14,890 nt of DNA, from the NCBI GenBank assembly GCA_946184215.1, contig CAMHER010000030.1, positions 1-14,890 on the forward strand. The letters run 5' to 3'. Origin of the DNA: an uncultured Clostridia bacterium. GTDB lineage: Bacteria; Bacillota; Clostridia; Oscillospirales; Oscillospiraceae. A program made the position numbers and the translations under genes. The notes beneath the pieces are model-generated. The model saw only the letters and a program-made list of their open reading frames with translations, made no database searches and was not told where the DNA came from. Of this stretch, positions 1-6,357 are shown in pieces. The stretch's first letter is position 1, and each line of letters begins with the position of its first letter.

Positions 1-86
1 AAGGGAACGCAAATAACCGTCTGCGCCCGGAGAAGTTCCTGAGGAAGCGCTTTCGGACGGGAGTTCGATTCTCCCCATCTCCACCA
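1..86 (+). ncRNA. ssrA: tmRNA (transfer-messenger RNA), 3' end only
   Basis: This is the 3' tRNA-like part of tmRNA, which rescues stalled ribosomes. The 5' half and the tag reading frame lie outside the window. A T-arm is visible: GGGAG (59-63), loop TTCGATT (64-70), CTCCC (71-75). The 3' acceptor strand (76-82), discriminator A83 and an encoded CCA (84-86) follow. The run TTTCGGAC just before the T-arm is the conserved tmRNA context and differs from an ordinary tRNA, which would have an anticodon arm there. GGAAC (4-8) can pair with GTTCC (35-39), as expected for the last pseudoknot. A terminator follows directly. Confidence 0.88.
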
Positions 87-121
87 AAAAGAAAAAGTCG
101 CGTCAGCGGCTTTTTCTTTTT
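87..121 (+). terminator. Rho-independent terminator of tmRNA
   Basis: A 15-bp stem (87-101 with 106-120, one G-U pair) closes on the 4-base loop GTCA. The 3' arm is itself T-rich (CTTTTTCTTTTT), so it serves as the U-tract. It starts one base after the CCA end of the tmRNA, as is usual. Confidence 0.85.
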
Positions 122-125
122 GTAC

Positions 126-207
126 TTTTCTCTGTTCTCTCTTCGTTCTTCACTCTTCTCCCAGTTCTCCTCTGCGACTTTTTCCAGCTAAAAGAGAAGA
201 GAGAAAA
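126..207 (+). repeat. Long imperfect pyrimidine/purine inverted repeat upstream of the four-helix-bundle gene
   Basis: The stretch 126-143 is almost pure T/C and matches the reverse complement of 190-207 (pure A/G) at 16 of 18 positions. The loop between them is about 46 bases. The purine tract continues to about 217 and the pyrimidine tract to about 172. As RNA this would form a large hairpin just ahead of the promoter-like TATAAT (265-270). The role is unknown. Similar stem-forming DNA accompanies S23-family genes when they sit inside rRNA intervening sequences, which is why it is recorded here. Confidence 0.55.
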
Positions 208-223
208 GAGAAGAGAATCGGCA

Positions 224-240
224 GCTTTGTTCCGCAAAGC
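224..240 (+). repeat. Small perfect hairpin before the four-helix-bundle promoter
   Basis: GCTTTG (224-229) and CAAAGC (235-240) form a 6-bp stem around the loop TTCCG. It sits between the purine tract and the TATAAT hexamer at 265-270. No T-run follows, so it is not a typical terminator. Its role is not clear. Confidence 0.35.
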
Positions 241-292
241 ATAGATTTTATTGAATTTCTCTTGTATAATCCAAGTATATGGAGGTGAACGT

Positions 293-643
293 ATGGAAGG
301 TCCATTACTCGATAAATCGCTCGAATTTGCATCGCGGGTCGTTTTGTTTTACGAAGAGTTTTCAAAGAGCAAAAATGACACAACGATTGCCAAACAGCTT
401 CTTCGTTCCGCAACATCTATTGGAGCAAACATAAATGAAGCCGTTTACGGCAATAGCAAGGCAGATTTTATTGCCAAACTCCATATCTCACTTAAGGAAA
501 CCGGCGAGAGTATTTATTGGTTGACGCTATTGAAGCGTACGAAGCTGATAGATTACGGTTTTGATCAGCTGCTGTCTCTTGCGGAAGAGATCAAGCGCAT
601 GCTGATCGCTTCCCTCAAAACTGCAAAAGGTGAAAAACAATGA
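293..643 (+). CDS. Four-helix-bundle protein, S23 / 23S rRNA intervening-sequence family (Avd-like)
   Basis: The product is 116 residues, the usual size for this family (about 110-130). It consists of four predicted amphipathic helices with no catalytic motif. Family hallmarks are visible: an N-terminal helix ending in VVLFYEEF, then a helix rich in basic and small residues with QLLRSATSIGANINEA (about 44-59), then FIAKLHISLKETGESIYWL (about 68-86). Relatives are encoded in 23S rRNA intervening sequences, and Avd of diversity-generating retroelements has the same fold and binds nucleic acid. A reading frame runs upstream to a TTG at 251, but the ATG at 293 has GGAGGTG six bases upstream and is chosen. 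TATAAT at 265-270 may be the -10 box; no good -35 is seen. The gene overlaps the next one by ATGA (640-643), so the two are probably co-translated. Base composition is AT-richer than the core genes, which suggests an acquired module. Its cellular role here is unknown. Confidence 0.85.
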   Translation: MEGPLLDKSLEFASRVVLFYEEFSKSKNDTTIAKQLLRSATSIGANINEAVYGNSKADFIAKLHISLKETGESIYWLTLLKRTKLIDYGFDQLLSLAEEIKRMLIASLKTAKGEKQ

Positions 644-1200
644 AGGCAAGTGATTTGTATTTTTCGGGGATACTCCATATCTCTGTTCATTTGCTCGGTA
701 TAAGTCAATTATACATAAGTGAAGAAAAGATTAAAAACGTTTTAACGTGGTTTCATAAAACAGACCTTTCTAATTTTGCCCCGCTGCCTGTGCATGATTT
801 CGGGAATGGGCGTTTGACCTTAACCGATGGGCATACCCGGGCATATGTTGCCTATCAATCCGGAATAAGCGAAATACCTGTCATATATGATCATGATGAT
901 ATCATTACATGCGACGAAGGTATGAAGCTGTATCAGAATGATATCGTCTGGTGTGACAGATTTAACCTCAAGTCGGTTTGCGATCTTACAGGAAGAATTG
1001 TTAGTAGTGCCGATTATAAAAGATTATGGGAAGACCGGTGTGACGTCGGGTATAATCTGATAATCAACTCTTCTGAGCGGGAAAAGTCCTTATGGTCGCA
1101 ATTACATTCCGATCTGTTCCTGTTCGGCGTCAGCGAAGACAAAAAGAGACTGTTTTATGAAAACAGTGCCGGGGATGTATTTGTTTTTGAGGCGGAATGA
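640..1200 (+). CDS. Uncharacterised protein with ParB/sulfiredoxin-fold-like GHTR motif
   Basis: The product is 186 residues, probably cytosolic, with no signal peptide or membrane segment. Residues about 48-83 read as strand, DGHTRAYVAY, then GISEIPVI. This pattern (a G-H-x-R box followed by a helix and a short I-P-V strand) is seen in the ParB N-terminal / sulfiredoxin-like fold. In ParB that fold binds CTP; in relatives it binds other nucleotides or acts as a nuclease. The C-terminal half (about 95-186) is not recognised; its last 30 residues look like a small beta structure. The start ATG overlaps the stop of the four-helix-bundle gene (ATGA), so the two form one operon ended by the terminator at 1265-1302. 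There is no HTH and no partner parA, so plasmid partition is unlikely. The fold assignment is inferred from motif alone and no function is claimed. Confidence 0.75.
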   Translation: MKASDLYFSGILHISVHLLGISQLYISEEKIKNVLTWFHKTDLSNFAPLPVHDFGNGRLTLTDGHTRAYVAYQSGISEIPVIYDHDDIITCDEGMKLYQNDIVWCDRFNLKSVCDLTGRIVSSADYKRLWEDRCDVGYNLIINSSEREKSLWSQLHSDLFLFGVSEDKKRLFYENSAGDVFVFEAE

Positions 1201-1205
1201 TTTCC

Positions 1206-1222
1206 GATAGTTCGAATCCATC
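1206..1222 (+). repeat. tRNA/tmRNA T-arm-like sequence, possible att-site remnant
   Basis: GATAG-TTCGAAT-CCATC has a 7-base T-loop and a stem with 4 of 5 pairs. It shares AGTTCGA-TC and CCATCT with the tmRNA 3' end (62-80), with a few bases missing between. It lies just past the stop of the two-gene module that begins after tmRNA. tmRNA 3' ends are common integration sites, so this could be a worn att repeat. No CCA follows, and the match is short enough to be chance. Confidence 0.25.
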
Positions 1223-1264
1223 TGTCAAAAACGCATATCCGTCTTTTTCGTACTCCATAGACAC

Positions 1265-1302
1265 GTCGTCGCGGACTGCAGTTCGTTCGCGACGACTTTT
1301 TT
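1265..1302 (+). terminator. Rho-independent terminator of the two-gene module
   Basis: GTCGTCGCG (1265-1273) pairs perfectly with CGCGACGAC (1288-1296) and six T follow (1297-1302). It lies about 65 bases after the stop of the second gene. Confidence 0.88.
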
Positions 1303-1345
1303 ATGCCTCGCAGTTCCCGAGCATTTTTCAGCCGTATTATGCTCC

Positions 1346-1384
1346 AAATGCCGCCGCGGTGCTTTCTTCCGCAGCGGCATTTTT
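1346..1384 (+). terminator. Hairpin terminator, possibly bidirectional
   Basis: AAATGCCGC (1346-1354) pairs with GCGGCATTT (1374-1382). GCGG (1356-1359) with CCGC (1369-1372) extends the stem past one mismatch. T-runs on the plus side (about 1380-1383) suit plus-strand termination. On the minus strand it lies about 80 bases past the protease stop and could also end that transcript. The rest of 1303-1465 shows no gene. Confidence 0.7.
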
Positions 1385-1465
1385 CGCTTTTGGGGCTCTT
1401 GTATGCTCTCTCCTGTCCGGGTAATCGTTCAATTTGTATCCGTGTTCTTCGTACAGGTCATTCAT

Positions 1466-2191
1466 TCATTTATTGATTGCTTCCGGCAGCGGTTCGGTAT
1501 AGAGCGCCTGCTTTTTTGCCTTTCGCGCAAACCCAATTAAGAAGAACACCAGTACGATGTCCAGGACGGCTAAATGGAGCGCGACGATCGCCAGATTGTC
1601 ATTGATTGCAATAAACTCCTCGCTCAGGGAAAAATCGTAGAGGCCATGCATCAGCCACGAAAGCAAAAAACCTGTCCACTTCAGGGCCGGTTTTTCGCTT
1701 TTACTGCCTTTGCCGTAGAAATACCCTGTGAGAAAACCGTATCCAGCATGGGGAACACAAACACCCCGGACCAACACGACCGGAACACTGGCGTCGATCG
1801 CATAGACGACGCTCTCCAGCATACCGAATCCAAGCCCGATAATCGTCATCAATACCGCTGTATCCAGCCAGGAATACGCATAATCCGTCTTTTTCAGTAT
1901 GCGCGTAAAGCCCCAATATTTTGCCGCTTCCTCCATCAGTGCCAATACAATGAACTTATACAGCGCCTGATACAAAAGCGGGTTTGTATTATGGAGCCCT
2001 GTCAGCCGGAGAATGAAATAGCTGGACCCGGAAAGCAGAAGAATCGGCACCATACATTTTGCGCCTTGCCACAGCGTTTGATTGCAGAGCTTTTTATACG
2101 CATCCTCCTTTTTCAGGCAATTCCGGAGCCACAGAAGAAGGGAAATTGACGGAACAAAGCTTACAACACAGGCCAATAAAAACAAAATCAT
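1466..2191 (-). CDS. PrsW-like intramembrane glutamic protease
   Basis: The product is a 241-residue integral membrane protein with about seven hydrophobic segments. The PrsW / type II CAAX-like core is present: EEAAK (87-91), GFGMLE with Glu126 in a membrane segment, VPHAG with His148, and SWLMHGLYD with His182. In PrsW the paired glutamates are needed for activity. PrsW of Bacillus subtilis makes the first cut in anti-sigma factor RsiW, so this protein probably cuts a membrane regulator at the cell membrane. An upstream ATG in frame (2224) exists, but the ATG at 2191 has AGGAG eight bases upstream and begins directly with a hydrophobic segment, so it is preferred. The gene stands alone with its own promoter at 2275-2303. 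No anti-sigma or sigma-factor gene is nearby, so the substrate is unknown. The C-terminal tail is short and basic. Confidence 0.8.
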   Translation of the reverse strand: MILFLLACVVSFVPSISLLLWLRNCLKKEDAYKKLCNQTLWQGAKCMVPILLLSGSSYFILRLTGLHNTNPLLYQALYKFIVLALMEEAAKYWGFTRILKKTDYAYSWLDTAVLMTIIGLGFGMLESVVYAIDASVPVVLVRGVCVPHAGYGFLTGYFYGKGSKSEKPALKWTGFLLSWLMHGLYDFSLSEEFIAINDNLAIVALHLAVLDIVLVFFLIGFARKAKKQALYTEPLPEAINK

Positions 2192-2274
2192 GGGCAGCTC
2201 CTCTCTCAAGGAAGATCCCCGCAAGGATCCCCGCGAAGATTATCGTCTTCAGTCCTCGTCATGAAATCATGATT

Positions 2275-2303
2275 ATTATACCATTCTTCTCCCTGCCGGT
2301 CTA
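2275..2303 (-). promoter_or_regulatory. Sigma-A-type promoter of the PrsW-like gene
   Basis: On the minus strand TAGACC (-35, 4/6) is followed by a 17-base spacer and a perfect TATAAT (-10, at 2280-2275). An extended TGG lies in front of the -10. The likely transcript start is about 75 bases before the ATG. Confidence 0.6.
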
Positions 2304-2344
2304 CGTCCGAGCGGATGTAAATTGATTGTTTTTTCAAGACGGTT

Positions 2345-2372
2345 AGTTTACATAACTATAACTCCGGGCTGA
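2345..2372 (-). other. dif-like half site (XerD-arm match)
   Basis: On the minus strand 2355-2345 reads TTATGTAAACT, identical to the XerD-side arm of the Bacillus subtilis dif site as I recall it. A 6-base centre (2361-2356) would follow, but the opposite arm (2372-2362) does not match the XerC arm. One good arm and one poor arm is the layout used by elements that integrate through host XerC/D. It could also be chance in AT-rich sequence. It lies at the change from the AT-richer left region to core pfkA. Confidence 0.3.
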
Positions 2373-2451
2373 AAACGGACGCTGCCCACGGCAAGTGAAC
2401 ACCACGCCGGCCGGAGCTGACGCCCTGAAAGCCTATCAAAATAGGTGTGGT
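2362..2451. other. Gene-free stretch with several small hairpins
   Basis: The gene-free interval 2192-2522 holds the PrsW-gene promoter, the dif-like sequence, this stretch and the pfkA terminator. Within it CTCCGG (2362-2367) pairs with CCGGAG (2411-2416) around a loop that contains TGCC-CAC-GGCA. CCTAT-CAAA-ATAGG follows further on. No coding frame with a ribosome site is visible. I do not recognise it as a known riboswitch or RNA class, and its strand is unclear. Confidence 0.3.
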
Positions 2452-2461
2452 TCCAAAAATA

Positions 2462-2488
2462 AAGGCACCGTCCATCGGACGGTGCCTT
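2462..2488 (-). terminator. Terminator of pfkA
   Basis: A perfect 12-bp stem, AAGGCACCGTCC (2462-2473) with GGACGGTGCCTT (2477-2488), has a 3-base loop. On the minus strand it is followed by TTTATTTTT. It lies about 35 bases past the pfkA stop. Confidence 0.85.
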
Positions 2489-2522
2489 ATTGGTATGTAT
2501 GTGTTTTTTCCTTTTTGATCGC

Positions 2523-3521
2523 TCAGACGTGTCCGTTCTGATACAGTCCGCCGAACTGCATGGCCTCCATGATACGGTAGCGGTCCATCTGCAGATGTTT
2601 TTTCATGGTCAGCGCTTCTTCGATCGGGATTTCGACGATGCCGCCCTCCTGCGTACCGATGATGCAGTTGCCGCGTCCCTCGACCATGGCGTTGACAGCG
2701 TAGTAGCCCATGCGGGTCGCGGTCTCACGGTCACGGGCGGTGGGCGAGCCGCCGCGCTGAATATGGCCCAGAACGGTCACGCGCGGCTCCATGCCGAGTT
2801 CGTCGTGGATCCGCTTGCCGATGTCGACGGCGCTGCCCGCGCCCTCAGCCACGACGATCATAAAATGGGTGTTGCCCGCAAGGCGGGAATCCTGAATACG
2901 CTCCACGACGTCCTTTTGGAAATCGGTCTCATGCTCCGGCACCAGAACGGCCGTAGCGCCGACAGAAATGCCGACATACAGTGCCAGGAAGCCCGCATTG
3001 CGGCCCATAACCTCGACGACCGAGCAGCGCTCGTGGGACTGCATCGTATCGCGCAGGCGGTCGATGCACTCGATGGCGGTGTTGCAGGCCGTGTCGAAGC
3101 CGATCGTGTAATTTGTGCAGCCCACGTCGTTGTCGATCGTGGCCGGGACGCCAACGACCGGGACGCCGAGTCGGGAAAGCTCCAGCGCGCCGCGGAAGGT
3201 GCCGTCGCCGCCGATGGCGACAATGCCGTCAAGGCCAAGCATTTTGCAGGTGGCGACGGCTTTTTGCCGTCCCTTTTCCGTCATGAAATCCTCGCTGCGT
3301 GCGGTATAGAGCATCGTGCCGCCGCGCGAGAGGATATGCCCGACGCTCTCACGCGTCAGCGGGACGAAATCGCTGGTGATCAGTCCCTGCCAGCCGCGGC
3401 GAATACCGACGCACTCCACTCCGTTTGCCAGGGACGTACGGACTACGGCGCGGACGGCCGCATTCATGCCCGGCGCGTCGCCGCCGCTTGTCAGAACGCC
3501 GATGCGTTTGATTTTACTCAT
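2523..3521 (-). CDS. pfkA: ATP-dependent 6-phosphofructokinase
   Basis: The enzyme phosphorylates fructose 6-phosphate to fructose 1,6-bisphosphate with ATP, the committed step of glycolysis, in the cytosol. The 332 residues fit the bacterial family (about 320). Motifs in order: TSGGDAPGMNAA (11-22), GGDGT (104-108), PATIDNDV (126-133) with the catalytic Asp130 and Asp132, GFDTA (141-145), MGRNAG (172-177), and HIQRGG (253-258). Glycine in GGDGT at the position where pyrophosphate-using enzymes carry aspartate (GGDDT) marks the ATP type. The ATG has a G-rich ribosome site (GGGGG) about 8 bases upstream. The gene is single, divergent from the helicase, and has a strong promoter (3575-3603) and its own terminator. 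pyk, a common neighbour of pfkA in Firmicutes, is not found next to it here. Confidence 0.96.
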   Translation of the reverse strand: MSKIKRIGVLTSGGDAPGMNAAVRAVVRTSLANGVECVGIRRGWQGLITSDFVPLTRESVGHILSRGGTMLYTARSEDFMTEKGRQKAVATCKMLGLDGIVAIGGDGTFRGALELSRLGVPVVGVPATIDNDVGCTNYTIGFDTACNTAIECIDRLRDTMQSHERCSVVEVMGRNAGFLALYVGISVGATAVLVPEHETDFQKDVVERIQDSRLAGNTHFMIVVAEGAGSAVDIGKRIHDELGMEPRVTVLGHIQRGGSPTARDRETATRMGYYAVNAMVEGRGNCIIGTQEGGIVEIPIEEALTMKKHLQMDRYRIMEAMQFGGLYQNGHV

Positions 3522-3574
3522 GTTCTTATCCCCCGTATCTGTCAGTTTGGAAGAAAGGAAAAACTCTGTAGAAT

Positions 3575-3603
3575 ATTCTATCAGAACAGAAAATGAAAAT
3601 CAA
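3575..3603 (-). promoter_or_regulatory. Promoter of pfkA
   Basis: On the minus strand TTGATT (3603-3598), a 17-base spacer and TAGAAT (3580-3575) form a near-consensus sigma-A promoter 54 bases before the start codon. ATTTTCATTTTC in the spacer region is AT-rich, as in strong promoters. Confidence 0.75.
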
Positions 3604-3641
3604 TTCTGTATTTCTCTTTCCTGCTCCTGATCCGCGGGCGA

Positions 3642-3670
3642 TTGATTTCCCCCTCTGGGCGTGATAAACT
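3642..3670 (+). promoter_or_regulatory. Promoter of the SF2 helicase gene
   Basis: TTGATT (3642-3647), a 17-base spacer and TAAACT (3665-3670) are present, with an extended TGA in front of the -10. GAGGAAG (about 3689-3695) is the ribosome site for the ATG at 3701. The promoter is divergent from pfkA with about 40 bases between the two -35 boxes. Confidence 0.7.
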
Positions 3671-3700
3671 GAAAAAAAGTCTTTTTGTGAGGAAGCACAG

Positions 3701-6316
3701 ATGTCGAACGTTTTTCCCCGCGTCTCCTTCCGCGGCAGCTTTCGCAGCTACCAGCAGGAGATCCTGGACGAAGCCGAGCGGTATATTGCAGACGGACATC
3801 TTCATATCGTCGCCGCGCCGGGCAGCGGCAAGACCGTTTTGGGGCTGGAGCTGATCCGGCGTGTCGGGAAGCCGACGCTGATCCTCTCTCCTACTGTCAC
3901 GGTACGGGATCAGTGGGGTGAGCGCTTTGCCGAACTGTTTCTTCCGGACGGGGAAGCTCTTTCGGACTATGTCGGCAATGAGCTTGGCGGATGCAAGCCG
4001 ATCTGCTCGATCACCTATCAGGCGCTTCACGCCGCCTCGCACCCCGACGAAAGCGGCGCTCCTCGCTGGGCCGCGCTCATTCGCCAGATGGGGATCGGGA
4101 CCGTCTGTCTCGACGAGGCGCACCATCTGCGCAGCGAGTGGCAGCGCTCGCTTGAGGCCCTGCTTGACGCGCTCGGAGACGACGTGACCGTTATAGCTCT
4201 GACCGCTACGCCGCCTTATGACAGCACAGCGGCTGAGTGGGAGCGCTACCTGCGCGTCTGCGGGCCCATCGACGCCGAGATCTTTGTGCCGGAGCTGGTT
4301 AAGCGCAAAACGCTCTGTCCCCATCAGGACTATATTTATTTCAGCTATCCCACCGAGGGCGAGAGCGACATGCTCGAGCACTATGCCCAGCGGGCTGACG
4401 CCGCTCTTCAGGCTCTGCAGCGGGAGGGGCTGCTTGCGCGTGCCGTGCAGGTTCTTGAACGCGGCGAGGACGGCGCGCGGGAATCGCTCTGGGAGAATGC
4501 TGACGACTATGTCGCTCTTCTCTCGCTTGCCGACGCATTCGGCGTTGCGCTTTCCAAGGAGACCGTCAGGCTTCTGCTCCCCTCCTCTCACCTCCCTGTC
4601 TGCCGCGAGGAGGTGGCGGAGCGCGCGCTCGGCTTTGTATCCTCGCGGGGCGATCTCTTCGGTGCCGAGCTCTCCGGACGCGTAAAACAGATCCTTGAGG
4701 AAGCAGGGCTCTGTCAGGGCGGCACACTGTCCCTTACGGCGGACAGCTCCCTGCAGCGAAAAATGCTTTCCTCACTTGGAAAGCTTGACAGCATTGCCCG
4801 CATTGCAGAAAGTGAGATCGCTTCCTGCGCTCGCGGCTTGCGGATGCTGATTCTGACCGACCACATCCGGCAGAAGCTTCTTGGCCTTATCAACACCGAC
4901 GCGCCGCTCAGCGCCATGGGCGCCGTGCCGATCTTTGAAACGGTTCGCCGCGTCTGTCCCTACGAGATACGCCTTGCGCTTCTGACAGGGACGCTCGTTA
5001 TCGTTCCGAACGCCGCGCTGGGAGATCTGCTTTCCCTTGCCGCCGAGCGCGGAATCTCTTGCGGCGTCTCCCCTTTGGGGGAAAGCCGCTATAGTGTTCT
5101 GACCGCTCAGGGCGGCAGCCGGGACGCTGTGGCGCTGCTGACCGCCGCCTTTGAGCGCGGCATCCTGCATATCCTTGTAGGAACCAAGGCCCTGCTCGGC
5201 GAAGGATGGGACTCTCCGTGTGTCAATACCCTTGTGCTGGCAAGCTTTATCGGAAGCTTTATGAGCTCCAACCAGATGCGCGGCCGTGCTATCCGCATCG
5301 ACCGCAGCGACCCGAAAAAGGCCGCCAACATCTGGCATCTGGTCACGCTGCTACCTCCGGAACGAAAGCTGTCTTTTCTCTGTTCCGATGACGAGCGCCC
5401 GCTGGGCGAGGACTATGCGCTGCTGAGACGCCGCTTTGCCTGCTTTATGGCTCCGTCCTATGACGGCAAACGCATCGAAAGCGGGATCGAACGCATCGAC
5501 CTTCTCCGCCCGCCCTATACCCGTGAGCGGATCGCAGCCATCAACGCGGACATGCTGGCTCGTTCCGCCGACCGGCGCGGCATGGCCGAAAGCTGGGAGC
5601 ATGCTCTCGCCGATCACGCGGAGGCAAAAGTACGGGAAACGGTGCGCTCCGCCCGGTCGATCCGTCCCCGGGCCTATTCGGCCGGAGCGGGCGGCGCCGC
5701 GGCGCTGCACGGCGTGCTGGCTGCAGCGGCGGGCGCGGTATGCCTGGCCTCGCCGCCTGTCGCGGCCTATTGTGTGCTGCTGCCGCTGATGGGCTATTCC
5801 GCCTTTTCGATGGTCGGCGATCTGCGCCGCAGCCTTGGCAACGCCTCGGCGGAAAAGAGCGTCCGGCGTCTCGGCGAGGCGCTGCTGCGGACGCTTCGCC
5901 TGACCCGGCAGATCGAATCGCAGAACGCTGCGGTCTGTGTGGAAAAGCGCGGCGACGGTGTGGAGTGTGCCATAGAAAACGCAAGCGAGCGTGAAAAGTC
6001 GCTGTTTGCCGAGGCGATGGGCGAGCTGCTCTCCCCTATCGACAATCCGCGTTATCTGCTCATCCGCCTGCTGCCTTTGTTTGGCTTTTCACGGCGTCTG
6101 GTCGCGCAGAGCTATGCATGTCCCACACTGCTCGGTGCAAAAAAAGAGACGGCGGAGCTGTTTCGAAAGGAGCTGGAAAAGAGCGGCGACGGCTTTGAGC
6201 TTGTCTACACACGCTCGCCGGAGGGGCGCAGGCTTCTGCTCTCCTGCCGCCTTGCTGCCAACGAAGGACGCGAACAGGCCAAAGTCACCCGGGCACGCTC
6301 CCTTGGCGGGAAATAG
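3701..6316 (+). CDS. Large superfamily 2 DEAD/DEAH-type helicase with membrane-spanning C-terminal region
   Basis: The product is 871 residues. Helicase motifs in order: RSYQQEIL (15-22), Walker A APGSGKT (39-45), motif Ia ILSPTVTVRDQW (61-72), Walker B DEAHH (138-142), motif III ALTATP (166-171), motif V GTKALLGEGWDSP (494-506), and motif VI NQMRGRAIR (524-532) with Q525, R529 and R532. This is the SSL2/COG1061-like layout: ATP-driven translocation on nucleic acid. Between motif III and the second RecA domain lies an insertion of about 200 residues, mostly helical. After about residue 660 come an Ala/Gly-rich hydrophobic stretch and a second one (about 664-704), likely one hairpin of two membrane segments. 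A C-terminal domain of about 165 residues that I do not recognise follows. A helicase anchored in the membrane is unusual. No nuclease, methylase or other defence gene adjoins it; its neighbours are metabolic. The role (repair, RNA metabolism or defence) is open. Confidence 0.85.
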   Translation: MSNVFPRVSFRGSFRSYQQEILDEAERYIADGHLHIVAAPGSGKTVLGLELIRRVGKPTLILSPTVTVRDQWGERFAELFLPDGEALSDYVGNELGGCKPICSITYQALHAASHPDESGAPRWAALIRQMGIGTVCLDEAHHLRSEWQRSLEALLDALGDDVTVIALTATPPYDSTAAEWERYLRVCGPIDAEIFVPELVKRKTLCPHQDYIYFSYPTEGESDMLEHYAQRADAALQALQREGLLARAVQVLERGEDGARESLWENADDYVALLSLADAFGVALSKETVRLLLPSSHLPVCREEVAERALGFVSSRGDLFGAELSGRVKQILEEAGLCQGGTLSLTADSSLQRKMLSSLGKLDSIARIAESEIASCARGLRMLILTDHIRQKLLGLINTDAPLSAMGAVPIFETVRRVCPYEIRLALLTGTLVIVPNAALGDLLSLAAERGISCGVSPLGESRYSVLTAQGGSRDAVALLTAAFERGILHILVGTKALLGEGWDSPCVNTLVLASFIGSFMSSNQMRGRAIRIDRSDPKKAANIWHLVTLLPPERKLSFLCSDDERPLGEDYALLRRRFACFMAPSYDGKRIESGIERIDLLRPPYTRERIAAINADMLARSADRRGMAESWEHALADHAEAKVRETVRSARSIRPRAYSAGAGGAAALHGVLAAAAGAVCLASPPVAAYCVLLPLMGYSAFSMVGDLRRSLGNASAEKSVRRLGEALLRTLRLTRQIESQNAAVCVEKRGDGVECAIENASEREKSLFAEAMGELLSPIDNPRYLLIRLLPLFGFSRRLVAQSYACPTLLGAKKETAELFRKELEKSGDGFELVYTRSPEGRRLLLSCRLAANEGREQAKVTRARSLGGK

Positions 6317-6328
6317 TCCGCGGCACAC

Positions 6329-6357
6329 TTGCCCTGAAACAGAAACTGTGGTATGGT
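6329..6357 (+). promoter_or_regulatory. Possible fumC promoter overlapping the upstream hairpin
   Basis: TTGCCC (6329-6334), a 17-base spacer and TATGGT (6352-6357) are present, with an extended TGG in front. It is the only promoter-like sequence between the helicase stop and fumC. Its -10 lies in the left arm of the inverted repeat at 6349-6383. Confidence 0.4.

Noticed and set aside
251..292. Upstream TTG start for the four-helix-bundle gene
   Set aside because: It would place the start before the TATAAT box and the ribosome site; the ATG at 293 has a clear GGAGGTG.
1197..1424. 75-codon frame after the ParB-like gene
   Set aside because: It runs through two terminator hairpins and has no ribosome site beyond the end of the upstream gene; composition is not protein-like.
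1574..2149. 191-codon plus-strand frame opposite the PrsW-like gene
   Set aside because: No ribosome site and no domain; the opposite strand encodes a membrane protease with conserved motifs.
2362..2451. Known riboswitch
   Set aside because: I compared it mentally with glycine, SAM, THF, ZTP and fluoride types and found no conserved core; it also lies downstream of genes on both sides and not in a leader.
2490..3596. Long plus-strand frame opposite pfkA
   Set aside because: It is the mirror of a GC-rich gene with strong codon bias; it has no ribosome site or recognisable domain, and pfkA on the other strand is certain.
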